Source: Scedosporium boydii
Lineage: Eukaryota > Ascomycota > Sordariomycetes > Microascales > Microascaceae
Assembly: GCA_002221725.1 (NCBI GenBank)
Contig: NJFT01000089.1
Coordinates: forward strand, 1-64,000
Length of the DNA: 64,000 nt
Reading direction: 5' to 3'
Of this stretch, positions 1-10,791 are shown piece after piece. The notes beneath the pieces were generated by a model. That model ran no database searches and was not told where the DNA came from. It saw only the letters and a list, made by a program, of their open reading frames with translations. The translations under genes were made by a program, and so were the position numbers. Within the stretch, counting starts at the first letter, position 1, and every line of letters starts with the position of its first letter.

Positions 1-43
<43 letters not shown>
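1..43. repeat. poly-A tract at window edge
   Basis: The window opens with 43 consecutive A residues. It may be a genuine homopolymer or a contig-end artefact; nothing in the sequence decides this. Confidence 0.9.
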
Positions 44-46
<3 letters not shown>

Positions 47-114
47 TAAAATATTTGTCGGCCAAGAAGGGGCAAGATCTAATTTTTTTTTTCTTCGTTA
101 TAGATCTTATCGAA

Positions 115-1414
115 ATGGAACGGGCCTCGCCATTCCCTTTCGTCGCAACTTCCGTTCCAGCCGAGTCACCACGGACGGCCTACGAGCTCATCGCAAGTGA
201 GCTCGAGTACTTTGTAATCAACTCCATGGAGGAAAGGCCAGGCCTACCCAGCGATAGAGATCTGCAGCTCGAAGCCTGCCGTGTCATTTTTGCCTCTGAA
301 GTATTATCCCTTCAAGGCGTCTCGGCCGAGCCTTCTTGGCTACGGGATCTCCTGATGCAGTCCGAGGAGATCGCCAGGCAGGCTCGATTTGCACCCCTTC
401 GGCGAGGGGCTGAGAACAAGCTTTGCATTCTCAAGATCAACGGCAAGGACAACTTGTTCGAGGGATGTCCAATGGAGAAACAGCTACACTGCTTCGTCCA
501 AGCCAAAGTTTTGCTAGGTCAGACTGTCACAGATGAAGAGTTACAAAAAGAGGCTTTCCGTATCGTTAACCTCATGAAGGAAACCTCTGTGATACAGTCA
601 GACATCATTGACAACTGGCTAATCAGATTGATCATGTCCTCTGCTACATGGCTAGCTCCTTTTCGCCGACGAGCGTGCCTCCCCGAGGGTCAAGAAGATC
701 ACAGTTCTAGCTCTCACTTGGCGAGCATCAGACTGAACTCCACTGCTCACAGCTACGGCGGACTTGAGCAGTCCCTTATTAGCCAGGGTATGCAAAGCCA
801 GCGATCTATGGACATCGAGCCCTCAAACGAGGGGTTTCGGAGCGATGCTCATGGGGCGATCTTTGGAGTCCAGGGCGACTGGGAGCCGACCACTGCGGAT
901 GATATCGACTGGCTGGATGCTTTCGCGGAAGACAACATCCAACACCCCAGGAACTCAACGGCGAAGACTACCTCTAGCCCAACCGCGATACCCATGCCGG
1001 GCATTCAGAAACAGCAGAGGCCCCACCCTGCCTCAAATCAGTTTATCCAACCTGATAGCCAACTAAATCAGCCAACAGCGAGTCCACGGGCTTTTGAAGC
1101 CATGATGAAGAGGACATTCTTCCTGAACGACTCCAATTGCTACCGTCGCGTTGCACAGGAGCTGACACGCTATGTCAAATCCGCCATGTCGCCGAACAAC
1201 CCTAACCGACATGTTCCTACAGACGCCGAGCTCCAGCATCAGGCTAGGTGGATATTATTCGACAGGTATGTGCACGCTCCCGGGACGCTTTGTCGTGTTC
1301 ATGCTGACAAGTTTTGCTAGCGACGACCCGTGGAACCAAACGGCGGCCGATAACGATGAATGGCTGCAGCGATTTAAACTTGATGTCGGCATCATTCCTC
1401 TTCAGGAGGACTAG
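115..1414 (+). CDS. putative regulator with three related LQxEA modules (possible 5'-truncated homeobox/C2H2-type factor)
   Basis: Two exons, 115-1265 and 1321-1414. The intron (gtatgt...gctag, 55 bp) joins the frame so that the C-terminus reads ...DDPWNQTAADNDEWLQRF... and stops at 1412-1414. The protein has three related modules, at about residues 18-95, 120-195 and from 340 to the end, each with an LQ-x-[EQ]-A core and a later W[LN] segment, separated by a polar linker rich in S, T, Q and P. The C-terminal DNDEWLQRFKLDVGI-like ending recalls the tail of fungal homeobox/C2H2 regulators (recollection, not a search). No zinc finger or homeobox is visible here. ATG115 is the first ATG, but the frame is open to the window edge, and a pyrimidine run ending in tatag at about 104 looks like a 3' splice site, so earlier exons may lie upstream. 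Function unknown. Confidence 0.6.
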
Positions 1415-1782
1415 ATCCGGCCTGAATTTATAAGCATGTACCCACTCCGCTCAGCCCAATGCCTCGCTTTACAAATACAAATGATGCTGGTCATGGCTAG
1501 GATCATAATGAAGAGTAAGACCTTCAGCGACGATGTGATTAACACTGTGCATGAACAAGGAAGCTTGCGATTCACCCGGAGCATACACGATGGAGAGCGA
1601 TCTCCAGGTTTGAGCCAGGATCAATCTTTTCTACGCTGGCATTTGTAATTTCGGATCTTGACTAGCATGCCAAACCTAGGCGGTCTTGTATATAGGTAGA
1701 TAGGGGCAGGCATGTGCCTTGAACGGAAACGAAATAAAGTAAATCGCCTTTGTTGGTTGCGAAAGTGATTGAATTTCCCAAG

Positions 1783-2825
1783 CTACAATCTGCTTTTTTC
1801 ATTCTCAACAGTATTGAGGCAGCTCCCAACGTTTTCCAAGCTCACTTCAACAGTATCCCCATCCTTGAGCCACAGCGGTGGGTTTCTTACCTCGCCCACA
1901 CCTTGTGGTCTGCGGTTGATCGGTTAGCCTAGTGCACATCCATGCGCGTGGGAGGTGTTACACTTACGTTCCGGTGAAAATCAAATCACCTGGAAGCAGG
2001 GTGGTGCCCTGGCTTAGGAATGAAACGGTCTTTGCGACGCTGAAGATCATGTCGGCAGTATTGCTCGTCTGAACCATCTCCCCGTTGATCTTGGTTGAGA
2101 TCTCCAAGGTCTGCGGGTCTGTGATAATCCTGCTACTCACGATGCCAGGACCAAAGGGTGCCCAGCCGTCAAAGCCTTTACCCTGACTCCACTGACTCCC
2201 ACCTCGCCTCAGCTGCCATTCGCGGTGAGAAACATCATTCCCCACTGCGTATCCGGCAACGTACTCGAGCGCCTTAGACTCGGGCACCTCCCGTGCCTCC
2301 TTACCGATGACGACAACGAGCTCGCACTCGTAGTCTACGCCTTCGACGGACTGTGCGATTTTGGGGAGAGGTATGGGATCAAACGGGCCATTGAGCGAAG
2401 TTTTCGGTCTGAAGAACAGGATCGGATACTTGGGAATCGGTTTTCCGGTCTCGTTGGCGTGCTGCGCGTAGTTGAGACCCAGACAGCGGACCGATTGGAC
2501 ATGTTCCCGGGCTAGAGGACTGAGGAGGTAGCGGATATCCTATACCTTGCTAGTTAGGACCAAGTTGGGGAAGGGGGGGTTCAACGGGGAGACTCACGAC
2601 AACTTGATCCGTGACTTCGTGCTTGCCCAACGGGTTGCCATGAAGAACTCTTGCTTGAACAGCCTTGCCGACGTCGGTCACGCCGGAGGGAAGAATGGCA
2701 TCTCCATAGTAGATGTTACCATCCTTGGAAAGGAACCTGACAAGTCGCTGTATTTGGTTAGTACCACAAATTCCACAATTGCGCCGACTGGGGGTGGCGA
2801 TGAGACTTGCCGAGAATGAAGTCAT
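1783..2825 (-). CDS. fumarylacetoacetate hydrolase (FAH) family protein
   Basis: Four exons on the minus strand: 2811-2825, 2598-2747, 1968-2539 and 1783-1909, giving 287 residues. Exon 1 encodes only MTSFS and is joined to RLVRFLSKDGNIYYGDAILP by a GC-AG intron (2748-2810) that contains a good ACTAACC branch site. The other two introns are GT-AG. Family landmarks are CLGLNYAQHANETG, VEGVDYECELVVVIGKEA (metal-ligand Glu segment), GYAVGNDVSHREWQ, KGFDGWAPFGPGIV, LLPGDLIFTGTPQGVG and a closing DGDTVEV segment. FAH-fold enzymes hydrolyse or decarboxylate acylpyruvate-type substrates with a bound Mg/Ca ion. True fumarylacetoacetase is longer (about 420 residues), so this is the smaller FAHD/5-oxopent-3-ene-1,2,5-tricarboxylate decarboxylase-like type, probably cytosolic. 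It sits about 1.1 kb from a divergent amino acid permease. Confidence 0.93.
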
Positions 2826-2964
2826 GTTGGCTGGTCGTTTCAACCTCGATAAAAACCGATATGGACCGAAGGGAAATTGCACGCGGTACACAATATTTGC
2901 GCTTGACTTCTTCGAGTGGGAACATTTAATAATTGAAAGGTCTTGCAATAGAGTGTGAGCAGCA

Positions 2965-2994
2965 GGGGGGGCGGGGGGTGGGGGGTAGATAGGG
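2965..2994 (+). other. G-rich tract with quadruplex potential
   Basis: The + strand has runs of 7, 6, 6 and 3 G separated by 1-6 bases, about 140-170 bp upstream of the FAH-family start codon. The pattern fits the G3+N1-7 quadruplex rule. Any regulatory role is inference. Confidence 0.5.
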
Positions 2995-3644
2995 TTAGGA
3001 GATGGGTGATGAGTTTTAACAGGGGGGCCTGAGCTTTACGCCATAGGGCGTACATTACACCTGTGTGTGAGTACAAGTAATGGTAGGGCGACGACGACAC
3101 CTAGGTGTAATAATCCTATCCACCACGCCCAGCGCCAGTGTAAGGCGCAGACTACATCAGCATGCTAACCTGAACCTCGGTGGATGAGACTCAACATCTC
3201 TTATCAAACACGGAAAATTTGGGACATGGACAAGGAACGGGAAGACCACCGACACACTCCTGTGCCTCTGAGTACCTCTTCCCATTATTGATCGAAGCAA
3301 TGTACTCCTCCCTTGTTAGCTCCAACTTTTGAATCGCCCAAATTGCCCAAACCGAGACTAAAGGGTTCTCAGTCATGGGCCCAAGGGGAAAAAAAGAAGC
3401 CCTTCACACCTATTTTCGGGTCCTATCTGTTTGGAGAGGGGAAACCAGAGAAATCAGAACCTCTTTGTGAACAGGATTAGAATTTCGATACCCAACGGTA
3501 CATGGAGCTCCTATGTAGTCTAGGCTATACTAATTCTTTTCGGTCAATTTCCCTTGCGCAACATGAGATCTCAGGTCAAGCCCCGACCTTGAATACCCCA
3601 TATTCTTCCCTCGCAGGCTTCCTCCCGGATTAGTGGCAGGCTTA

Positions 3645-3709
3645 CCCCAGATGATCCCCAGATGATCCCCAGATATGCCCCGGATAGCCCCAGATACGCC
3701 CCGCATATG
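3645..3709 (+). repeat. imperfect ~11-bp tandem repeat upstream of permease
   Basis: Six units begin with CCCC followed by [AG]GAT or CAT; the first two are identical (ccccagatgat). Three units contain a GATA core. The array lies about 200-260 bp before the permease ATG. Confidence 0.7.
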
Positions 3710-3738
3710 TCGGAACTTTCTAACCCTCAACACAAATC

Positions 3739-3760
3739 TATCTATATATATATATATATA
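3739..3760 (+). repeat. (TA)n microsatellite
   Basis: About ten TA dinucleotides, roughly 150 bp upstream of the permease start. It may overlap the core promoter. Confidence 0.8.
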
Positions 3761-3903
3761 CCCCATATCTTCTACGACGATTCACTAGTTCTTCTTTGTA
3801 GCAATATCTAGTCTTATACGTAATCCAAAGTCAAGACTCAGTCAGCCCGAACAAGTTGCGGTAATACACCCGCCAGACTCGACTAAACTCAACAAGCATC
3901 ATC

Positions 3904-5917
3904 ATGGAGAAATCAACTTCTCGAGACCCAGAACTCGCCGGCAGCGTAGAAAAGATCGAGACGGCCGCTACCGCGCCCGGTCGACCAAACGCCATCCAGG
4001 GGAGCGTCCAAGATGTCAAGCGTGGCGGCTTTTCGAACTTCATCGATAGCTTCAAGCCGCGACTCGAAGATGACATCACGCCACAGAATAGTGACGACCA
4101 CGGCCACGAACTTGACGATCCCAAGGCTCACATCACGCAGCCTCCTGAGAAACTCTCACGAAAGCTCAAGCACCGCCACTTGCAGCTGATTGGCATCGCG
4201 AGCTGTGTCGGTACCGGTCTTTTCGTGGGTAGCGGCGGTGCCCTGGCAAACGGCGGACCGGCATCCTTGCTTATCACTTTTGGGCTCATTGGTATGATGA
4301 TGTACTGCACTGTGCAAGCCTTGGGAGAGCTGGGTGTCATGTATCCCGTCGCCGGCTCCTTTGCTGCTTTCTCGACTCGCTTCTTGGATCCTGCCTGGGG
4401 CTTTGCCATGGGTTGGAACTATGCCATATCTTGGCTCGTCACACTCCCGCTTGAAATTACGGCTGCCAGTATGACCATTTCGTTTTGGCCTGGTGCTCGG
4501 GAAATTAATAGCGCAGCTTGGGCGGCTATCTTTTGGGTCGTCATTGTCTCCATTAACTTGTTCAGCGTCAAAGGTAGATTACTGCTCAAAGAAAATTAGC
4601 CCCAAGTCCATAAGAATGTTTGCAAGCTAACAAAGATTAGGCTTTGGCGAGGCTGAGTTCATCTTTTCCACCATCAAGGTTATCACCGTCATTGGCTTCA
4701 TGTGAGTAGAGCGAACAGCTTTGTCAAGGATCTATCGGACAATTAAACAATTGCAAACTAACTCTCCGCAAGCATCCTAGGAATTTGTCTAAATACCGGA
4801 GCCTCACCATCAGGAGAATATATCGGCGGTCGTTACTGGCATGACCCAGGCCCTTTCAACAACGGCTTCAAGGGTCTTTGCAGTGTCTTCGTGACAGCCT
4901 CCTTCGCCTTTGGCGGTACCGAAATGGTCGGCCTTGCAGCAGCCGAGACAGCAAACCCGAGAAAAGCACTTCCGGCCGCGGTAAAGCAGGTCTTATGGCG
5001 TATTATACTGGTATGTCTTTGTGAACTAATATAGAATGGCCAAACTGTGTGTGGAATATACAGCAGAAGCTTACGTAAAACCTCAGTTCTACGTTCTCGC
5101 GCTGCTCATGATCGGCCTCCTGGTGCCATACACCGATCCTAGCCTCATCAACGGAACTGGCTCAGCGGACGCCAACGCTTCCCCTTTCGTCATCGCCATC
5201 CGCAACGCGGGTATCAACGTCCTGCCGTCCATCATGAATGTCGTTATCATGCTCTCTATCCTCTCTGTCGGCAACTCAGCCGTCTACGGCGCATCTCGCA
5301 CTCTAGCCGCAATGGCAGACCAGGGCCAAGCACCCAAGATCATCGGATATGTCGACCGGAAAGGTCGTCCTCTAGTTGCCATCCTAGTCACGGCCGCATT
5401 CGGCCTGATCTCCTTTATCGTGGCAGCTGGCCCGGAGGCCTCAGAGACGGCTTTTGGCTGGCTGCTTGCCATTGCCGGCTTGGCGCAGATCTTCAATTGG
5501 GGCTCCATCTGTCTAGCCCACATTCGCTTCCGAAGCGCCTGGAGAGTCCAAGGCCGATCGCTCAACGAACTCCCATACAGATCCCAACCCGGAGTATACG
5601 GTTCTTGGTTCGGTTTCGCTATGAACTGTCTCATCGTAATTGCCCAGTTCTGGACCGGCTTCGCTCCTGTGGGCTACAAGTCCATGACCGGCGTTGAACG
5701 CACAGAGTCTTGGTTTCAAAGTTGTCTATCTCTCATTATCATCCTCGTCACGTTCTCGGTTGTTAAATTCTGGAAGAAAACGAAGGTTTGGAGAGTTAAA
5801 GACATTGATCTTGTAAGTGGACAGCGAGAGGTCAACCTGACACAACTAATCGAGGAGGAAAGGATGGAGAGGCAGTCATGGTCGACTTTCAAGCGAGTTC
5901 GCAAAATGTTCTGTTGA
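3904..5917 (+). CDS. amino acid permease (YAT family, APC superfamily)
   Basis: Four exons: 3904-4573, 4641-4701, 4773-5010 and 5087-5917; 599 residues. All three introns are GT-AG, and the joins keep conserved text in frame (VKG|FGEAEF, GF|IILG, RIIL|FYVLALL). A hydrophilic N-terminus of about 85 residues precedes KHRHLQLIGIASCVGTGLFVGSG, the family's substrate-backbone loop in TM1. Next come PVAGSFAAFSTRFLDPAWGFAMGWNY, FAFGGTEMVGLAAAE and a C-terminal tail after the last helix (DLVSGQREV...). About twelve membrane helices are expected, in the plasma membrane. Fungal YAT permeases import amino acids by proton symport; length and architecture are typical. Substrate cannot be read from sequence, but an adjacent Aro8-like aminotransferase suggests aromatic or broad specificity. 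No defects seen. Confidence 0.95.
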
Positions 5918-6621
5918 GCATGGTATGGCTTGCCTAGCACCTCTATCGCTGTTAGGGCAAAGATGGTGAATTTCTTGGTTCTTCCCTTTCCTGAATGGAA
6001 TCCTGACATGGATAGTTTTATTGATGCTATCGAATGATAGCGTATACTCTCTCTTCTCGCTTTTAACTATGAGTCTCGTGCACTTCATCTAACCCAAGGT
6101 ACAGCTAATACCTATTTATCTCACCTTTTAAGGTAACATCGAAACCGGTTCCTGCGTAAACGGGTTGCCGTTAATGAGCGCTTTCTACCCAATTAGTGTA
6201 TTCGATACCTTAGGACTCAAGGGGCAGCAAACACTTCTCGACGATGTAATACTATCAATAACACTATCAAGTCTCATTCCTTGATCGGTGACGAAGCTCA
6301 ATACTTTTCGAGGAGTAGTTGGCTAGTCGAATGTCCAGGGCTATTTCTATATCTGTTTAACGTTACAGAGCGCAACCCAGTAAGTTTCTAGGGCCCATCG
6401 CTTATCAAAACATGCTGAAGGCCAACTTCTCACGGCAGAGTATCTGGCCATGTCGTCGTCACGGCTATTCCGCTAGACTTGCAATGCCGACCGCCCAATC
6501 CGCTCGATTGTGTGGTTGAATATGAGTTTATATTATCCTATAAAATATGAGGGCCCACCCCACCGTGTCGCTCAGGAGGACTAACTATATTGAATTTTTT
6601 TTTTCCCCATTCTCAGTCTAC
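5918..6621. other. intergenic between convergent permease and aminotransferase
   Basis: About 700 bp between two converging 3' ends. Short antisense ORFs here have no family features. Nothing else recognised. Confidence 0.6.
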
Positions 6622-8346
6622 CTAGTGGGTGTCCGACAATGCGAGCCGCTGCCCGTTGTTTAACGTCCCATTTGTGGCCAATTTAAAGCTTGAACGCACG
6701 GCTTCCCCGAACCGCCGAATAGCTTCATGAATCTTATCCGAGGGCGCAGCTGCATACGTAGTGCGGAAGAAGAGCGTGTCGTGTTCCTCGTCTTTGTTGG
6801 CGTAGAACTGGCTGCCCTTGATGACGAGCGCACGGTGATCGATGCTGGCCATGAAGATCTCGTGCTCGAGCTCAAGTATTGTCTTGGTGGAAGCATCAGG
6901 ATGCTTCTTCCGGTCGATTTCAAGCCGTTGCTGTTGAAGAGGAGACTCAGTATGTCTGTCCTAAAGATAGAAGAGGATAAAGAAAAAGAGAAAGGAGAAG
7001 AGATGTTTACTGCCACTTACAAACATGCCCGCAACTGGAGCTGTCCAGTTCACCACCTCTCTGGGCAGCCACTTCTCACAAGCATCTAATATGGCATTGC
7101 GTCTTTGGGTATAGCCCAACCGTATATGAATTAGCCAGTCAAGGTACCCTCCATGTCCCCAGTGCTCATCCAACAGTTTGAACAACATCAGTCGAGACAC
7201 GCCGCTCGGGCCGTGCGTGCCCACCTCGGAATGCCTACTATAACGCTCCACTATCTGCTCGCTAGCTGTGATCCAGCCACATCGAGTGCCGGGAGCGAGG
7301 ACCTTGGAGAAGGAGTCCATGCGTAAAACACGTCCATCCACATCCAAGCTCAGGTAACTCGGCAACAGGCTTTTCAAGAACTCGCCACGAGTCTCTGGTG
7401 CGGGGGGCTGGGGTGAATGTAGACTAGCGTAGGGGGGCATCTGAAGGAAGTAGTACGGGTCATCTTCGATAATAAAGAGGTCATGCTTCTGCGCGACAGC
7501 GTAAATGTCCTTTCGCCGTTGGGCACCCTGGGTCGCGCCTGTGGGGTTCTGGCCCGTAGGAACTGTATACAAGACAGACGGCTTCGGGGCTCCACTGCGC
7601 TTCAAAGGATCCCAATTAGTCAAGACCTCATCAAGGCTATCAGGGAGGAGGCCCTCGGCATCAGCCTTGACGCCGGCAAACTTGACCCCGATGGGTGTAG
7701 CGGACTCCACAGCTGTCGAAAATGTATATTCCTCGGTCAGAACGTAGTCGCACCGCTCTGTAAGCATACGTATTGAGAACTCCAGACTCGAAGTCGAGCC
7801 AAGGGTCATGGTGCATCCCCAGTCCGAGTATGGAGGATCGTGGAGAAGCTCGGTATGCTCTGTGATCCAGCGCAGCAATTGTGCTGAGCCATGTCCTTGG
7901 CCGTAGTTGAAGGCCGTTTCAATGTCAAAGTCAGACTTCCCATTAGCTTGATCATTCTTGCCCGCTATAAGCGATACTCCGTGCTGGCGTACGGCCTCCT
8001 CAGAGAAGTCTCCTATGGGTGGCACTTTAAACCGGATCTCGTCCCATGGGAAATACTCGCTGGATGGCAACCCACCTCCCAGAGAGATGATTCCAGGTAG
8101 GCCAAGGAAGCCAGCAGCATACTTTAGGGAGTTTCCCACGCGCCCAGCCGACTCCTTGCTCAAGATGTGATCCCATCTCTTGGCCGCGGGCTTATGCCCG
8201 TGCTCGCGGATCCTAAACGTGTCGCTCTTGGCGGGTGCCGCAGGGCCCCATTGAGACTTGTCGAGAGGCTTGCGGAGGCTTTTGATGTTGTCGGCATTGT
8301 ACTCGGCGGTGACGCTGTCGTCGACTACAGCGGGTTGAAGAGTCAT
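6622..8346 (-). CDS. PLP-dependent aromatic aminotransferase (Aro8-like, class I/II)
   Basis: Two exons, 7021-8346 and 6622-6930; 544 residues. The first exon runs from MTLQPAVVDD to ...VAGMF. The intron starts gtaagt, and I place its end at 6931 so that MF|QRLEIDRKKHP aligns with the usual MFHW-x-x-DW-x-KHP segment. An acceptor 30 nt earlier (tttag at 6961) also keeps frame. Motifs include GLPGIISLGGGLPSSEYFP near the N-terminus, YGQGHG, SVLYTVPTGQNPTG, IIEDDPYYFLQ and the PLP-lysine motif MDSFSKVLAPGTRCGW. Fungal Aro8-type enzymes transaminate Phe, Tyr, Trp and aminoadipate with 2-oxoglutarate in the cytosol. The gene converges with a permease and diverges from an MFS transporter, which fits amino acid catabolism. 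The length is normal for fungal members. Confidence 0.93.
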
Positions 8347-9184
8347 TTTCTTGTGAGAGGAACGTGGTGATTTGGAAAAGGGAGCGTAGGCGAGGTCAAC
8401 TTGGACATACTATCTGATGCTACAGCTTGTATAACTTGTTGTCGCCAACGCTGCGGTCGACGTCTATATAGCTAGCAAAGTATCGAGATTTACAGGCGAT
8501 TCCTAGTGGGTCAGCGGCATCTGTAATTCCAGGCAACCCCCGTCCGATAGGAGTGTCTAGGTCTATCTGTGGTTTGCACACGCAATTACCATGCGGGACC
8601 AGTTACACGGATGGCGTTCGATATTACTGAGGTTCAGGTATTGTGCCTTCCTTTCGTGTCGTGTACGCCCTATGACATTATGACATCGATTAGTGTATTT
8701 GACTCGATTGTCGGCTTGGGCCGTGTACTTTACGCCCTACGTGTGTGATTGACGCGTTTTACGGGCCTTGGCATACTACACTTTCGGACATTGGCTGTCA
8801 ATCCAGTCGAGGCCGTGAAAAGACCAGTGCCATCTCCACAAAGGTTTGTGAGTTCCGGATTTGCCGGCGAGCTCAGGTAGTATCCAGGCACACTGGGGCA
8901 GAACAGCACCCCAGCCACCAAAATCTAGTGAGACCTAGGTAGTCTTTCGGTGTCGTGGCCTACCTCCTACAACATCGCAACACGTTCTTCCCCGTTCTTG
9001 GCGAACCATGCATCTCGGTTATTGGTCTCCACCTCCGAGGCCGAGCTGTCATGCCAAATGAAGACCAGGGACCGATAAAACTAAACGAACACTTCCTCAG
9101 AACGTTCACCTAATCCGATCTGATCTATATTTTATCCTTGTTTCTTTTCACACCGCGCTGCCTAGCTGCGATGAGTATCAAACA
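8347..9184. other. divergent promoter region, aminotransferase / MFS transporter
   Basis: 838 bp shared upstream region of two divergent genes. A tatata sequence occurs near 8466 on the aminotransferase side. No supported ORF. Confidence 0.5.
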
Positions 9185-10791
9185 ATGCCAAATCGATCAT
9201 TGCCGTCTCTTACCCTCCACAATCTCAAGCGCAAGTGCTTGCACATGTCAGTGTCACCGAAGAAGGATCATGCAGAGGACAGCTGCCTAAAGAACCACCC
9301 TGAGCTCGGTCAGTCTGGGTCCAATCCCGGCAATAACAATAGCAATAAACGAATCGGGTCCTTATATTTCTTTGAAAATGGAGACTTATCCGCTACTCGG
9401 TATCCTCCCCCATCGTCCGACCCTTCCTTCGGGAGCCGGGACCGTGGACAAATGGTCGATGGCGAAAATCAGGAGACCTACCCGGAGGGTGGCTTGACAG
9501 CCTGGCTGGTGGTCCTTGGCTCTTTCTGTGCCATGGTCTCTGTTTACGGCCTAGTCAACACCAGTGCCGTCTTTGAATCCTACTTCAAGGCAAATCAACT
9601 CAATAATTATAGCCATTCAGCAATCGGCTGGATCTTCAGCCTGTATCTGTTCCTGGTCTTTTTTGTTGGCGTCCAGGCGGGCCCAGTCTTTGATCGATTC
9701 GGTCCGAGATGGCTCGTCGCCGGAGGGTGCTCCCTCATTGTCCTTAGTTTAATGCTCCTAAGCCTCTCCAAGAGTAAGTGTTCATCATTTCAACCCCCCC
9801 TTTTTTTTTCCTTCTTCTGGTGTTCAAGTCTCCTAATCCCGCATCGTGAAGCGTACTATCAGATCCTTCTGACCTACTCCGTGCTCGGTGGTCTAGGTGG
9901 TGCTATGCTAAATGCACCTGCGTACGGTGCTATTGCCCACTTTTTCCACGCCAGGCGAGGCCTCGCTACTGGCATTGCCTCTACAGCCGGTGGTGTCGGC
10001 GGAGTAGTGTTCCCACTCCTGCTCCGACGTCTCTTAGGCCCTGATGGCGTCGGCTTTAGCTGGAGCTGCCGAATTCTGGGCTTTATCATGCTCGGGCTTG
10101 CCATCCCGGCCAACCTCTTCATCAAAAGTCGCTTATCTGCCAAGTTGAGCGGCGATAGTCAGCCCAAGTTTGGGTCGGTCTGGCCTGACCTAACCGTCTT
10201 TCGAGACTATCGCTTTGCCATAGCCTCTGCAGGTTACTTCTTCATGGAGTGGGGTCTTTTCGTTCCCCTGACCTACATCGTCTCATACGGGACCGCATAC
10301 GGGATTTCCACGTCGGCCAGCTCCCTTCTCCTGTCCCTTCTTAACGCTGGCTCGGTGCTTGGCCGGTTCTTACCGGGTCTCCTGTCGGACAAGCTAGGGA
10401 GGTTCAACGTCATCATCGTCACCATCGCCCTCTGCTCATCACGGTGCTGGGCATCTGGCTTCCCTGCGATGGATCTAAGCCAGTCCTCATCGCTTTCTGC
10501 GTCATGTTCGGAGTGGCGAGCGGGAGCAATCTCAGCCTGATTCCCGTTTGCCTAGGTCAATTCTGCGAGTCGCAGCACTACGGGCGGTACTTTGCAACAT
10601 CCTCCATGCTGGCTAGTTTTGGCACTCTCAGCAGCGTCCCTCTCGCAGGTGCCCTGATAGGAGTTGGTAATCGAGACACGGGTTGGATGGCTTTGATACT
10701 ATTCGCCGGCTGTTCCTACCTTTCAGCCTTGATCTGCTACGCCTCTGCCCGGGTCATGACTATCGGCTGGCGGCCGAAAACTAAGTTTTAG
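9185..10791 (+). CDS. monocarboxylate-permease-like MFS transporter, single-base frameshift
   Basis: Exon 1 is 9185-9773 and exon 2 starts at 9852. The intron (gtaagt...gtgaag, 78 bp) is in-frame but would insert F-rich non-family residues; splicing gives LSLSK-TYYQILLTYSVLGG. After a polar N-terminus of about 95 residues comes YPEGGLTAWLVVLGSF (start of TM1 in MCT-like fungal proteins), FDRFGPRW, GGLGGAMLNAPAYG, FHARRGLATGIASTAGGVGG and LSDKLGR. At 10432-10443 the family text jumps from frame 2 to frame 1 (IALC / ITVLGIWLP), as expected from one missing base; there is no room for an intron. The rest (ASGSNLSLIPVC...RPKTKF) is intact to 10791. Expected full product is about 509 residues with 12 helices, moving monocarboxylates or related organic acids. 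Either a recent pseudogene or a sequence error. Confidence 0.85.

Larger units (their letters stand above)
2826..3903. other. divergent intergenic region between FAH-family gene and permease
   Basis: This 1.1-kb spacer separates two divergently read genes, so it should hold both promoters. It contains a G-rich tract at 2965-2994, an 11-bp imperfect tandem array at 3645-3709 and a (TA)n run at 3739-3760. No supported ORF was seen. Confidence 0.6.

Noticed and set aside
3191..3376. 61-codon minus ORF (starts MTENPLVSVW)
   Set aside because: Too short, no domain, no splice partner found; left as intergenic.
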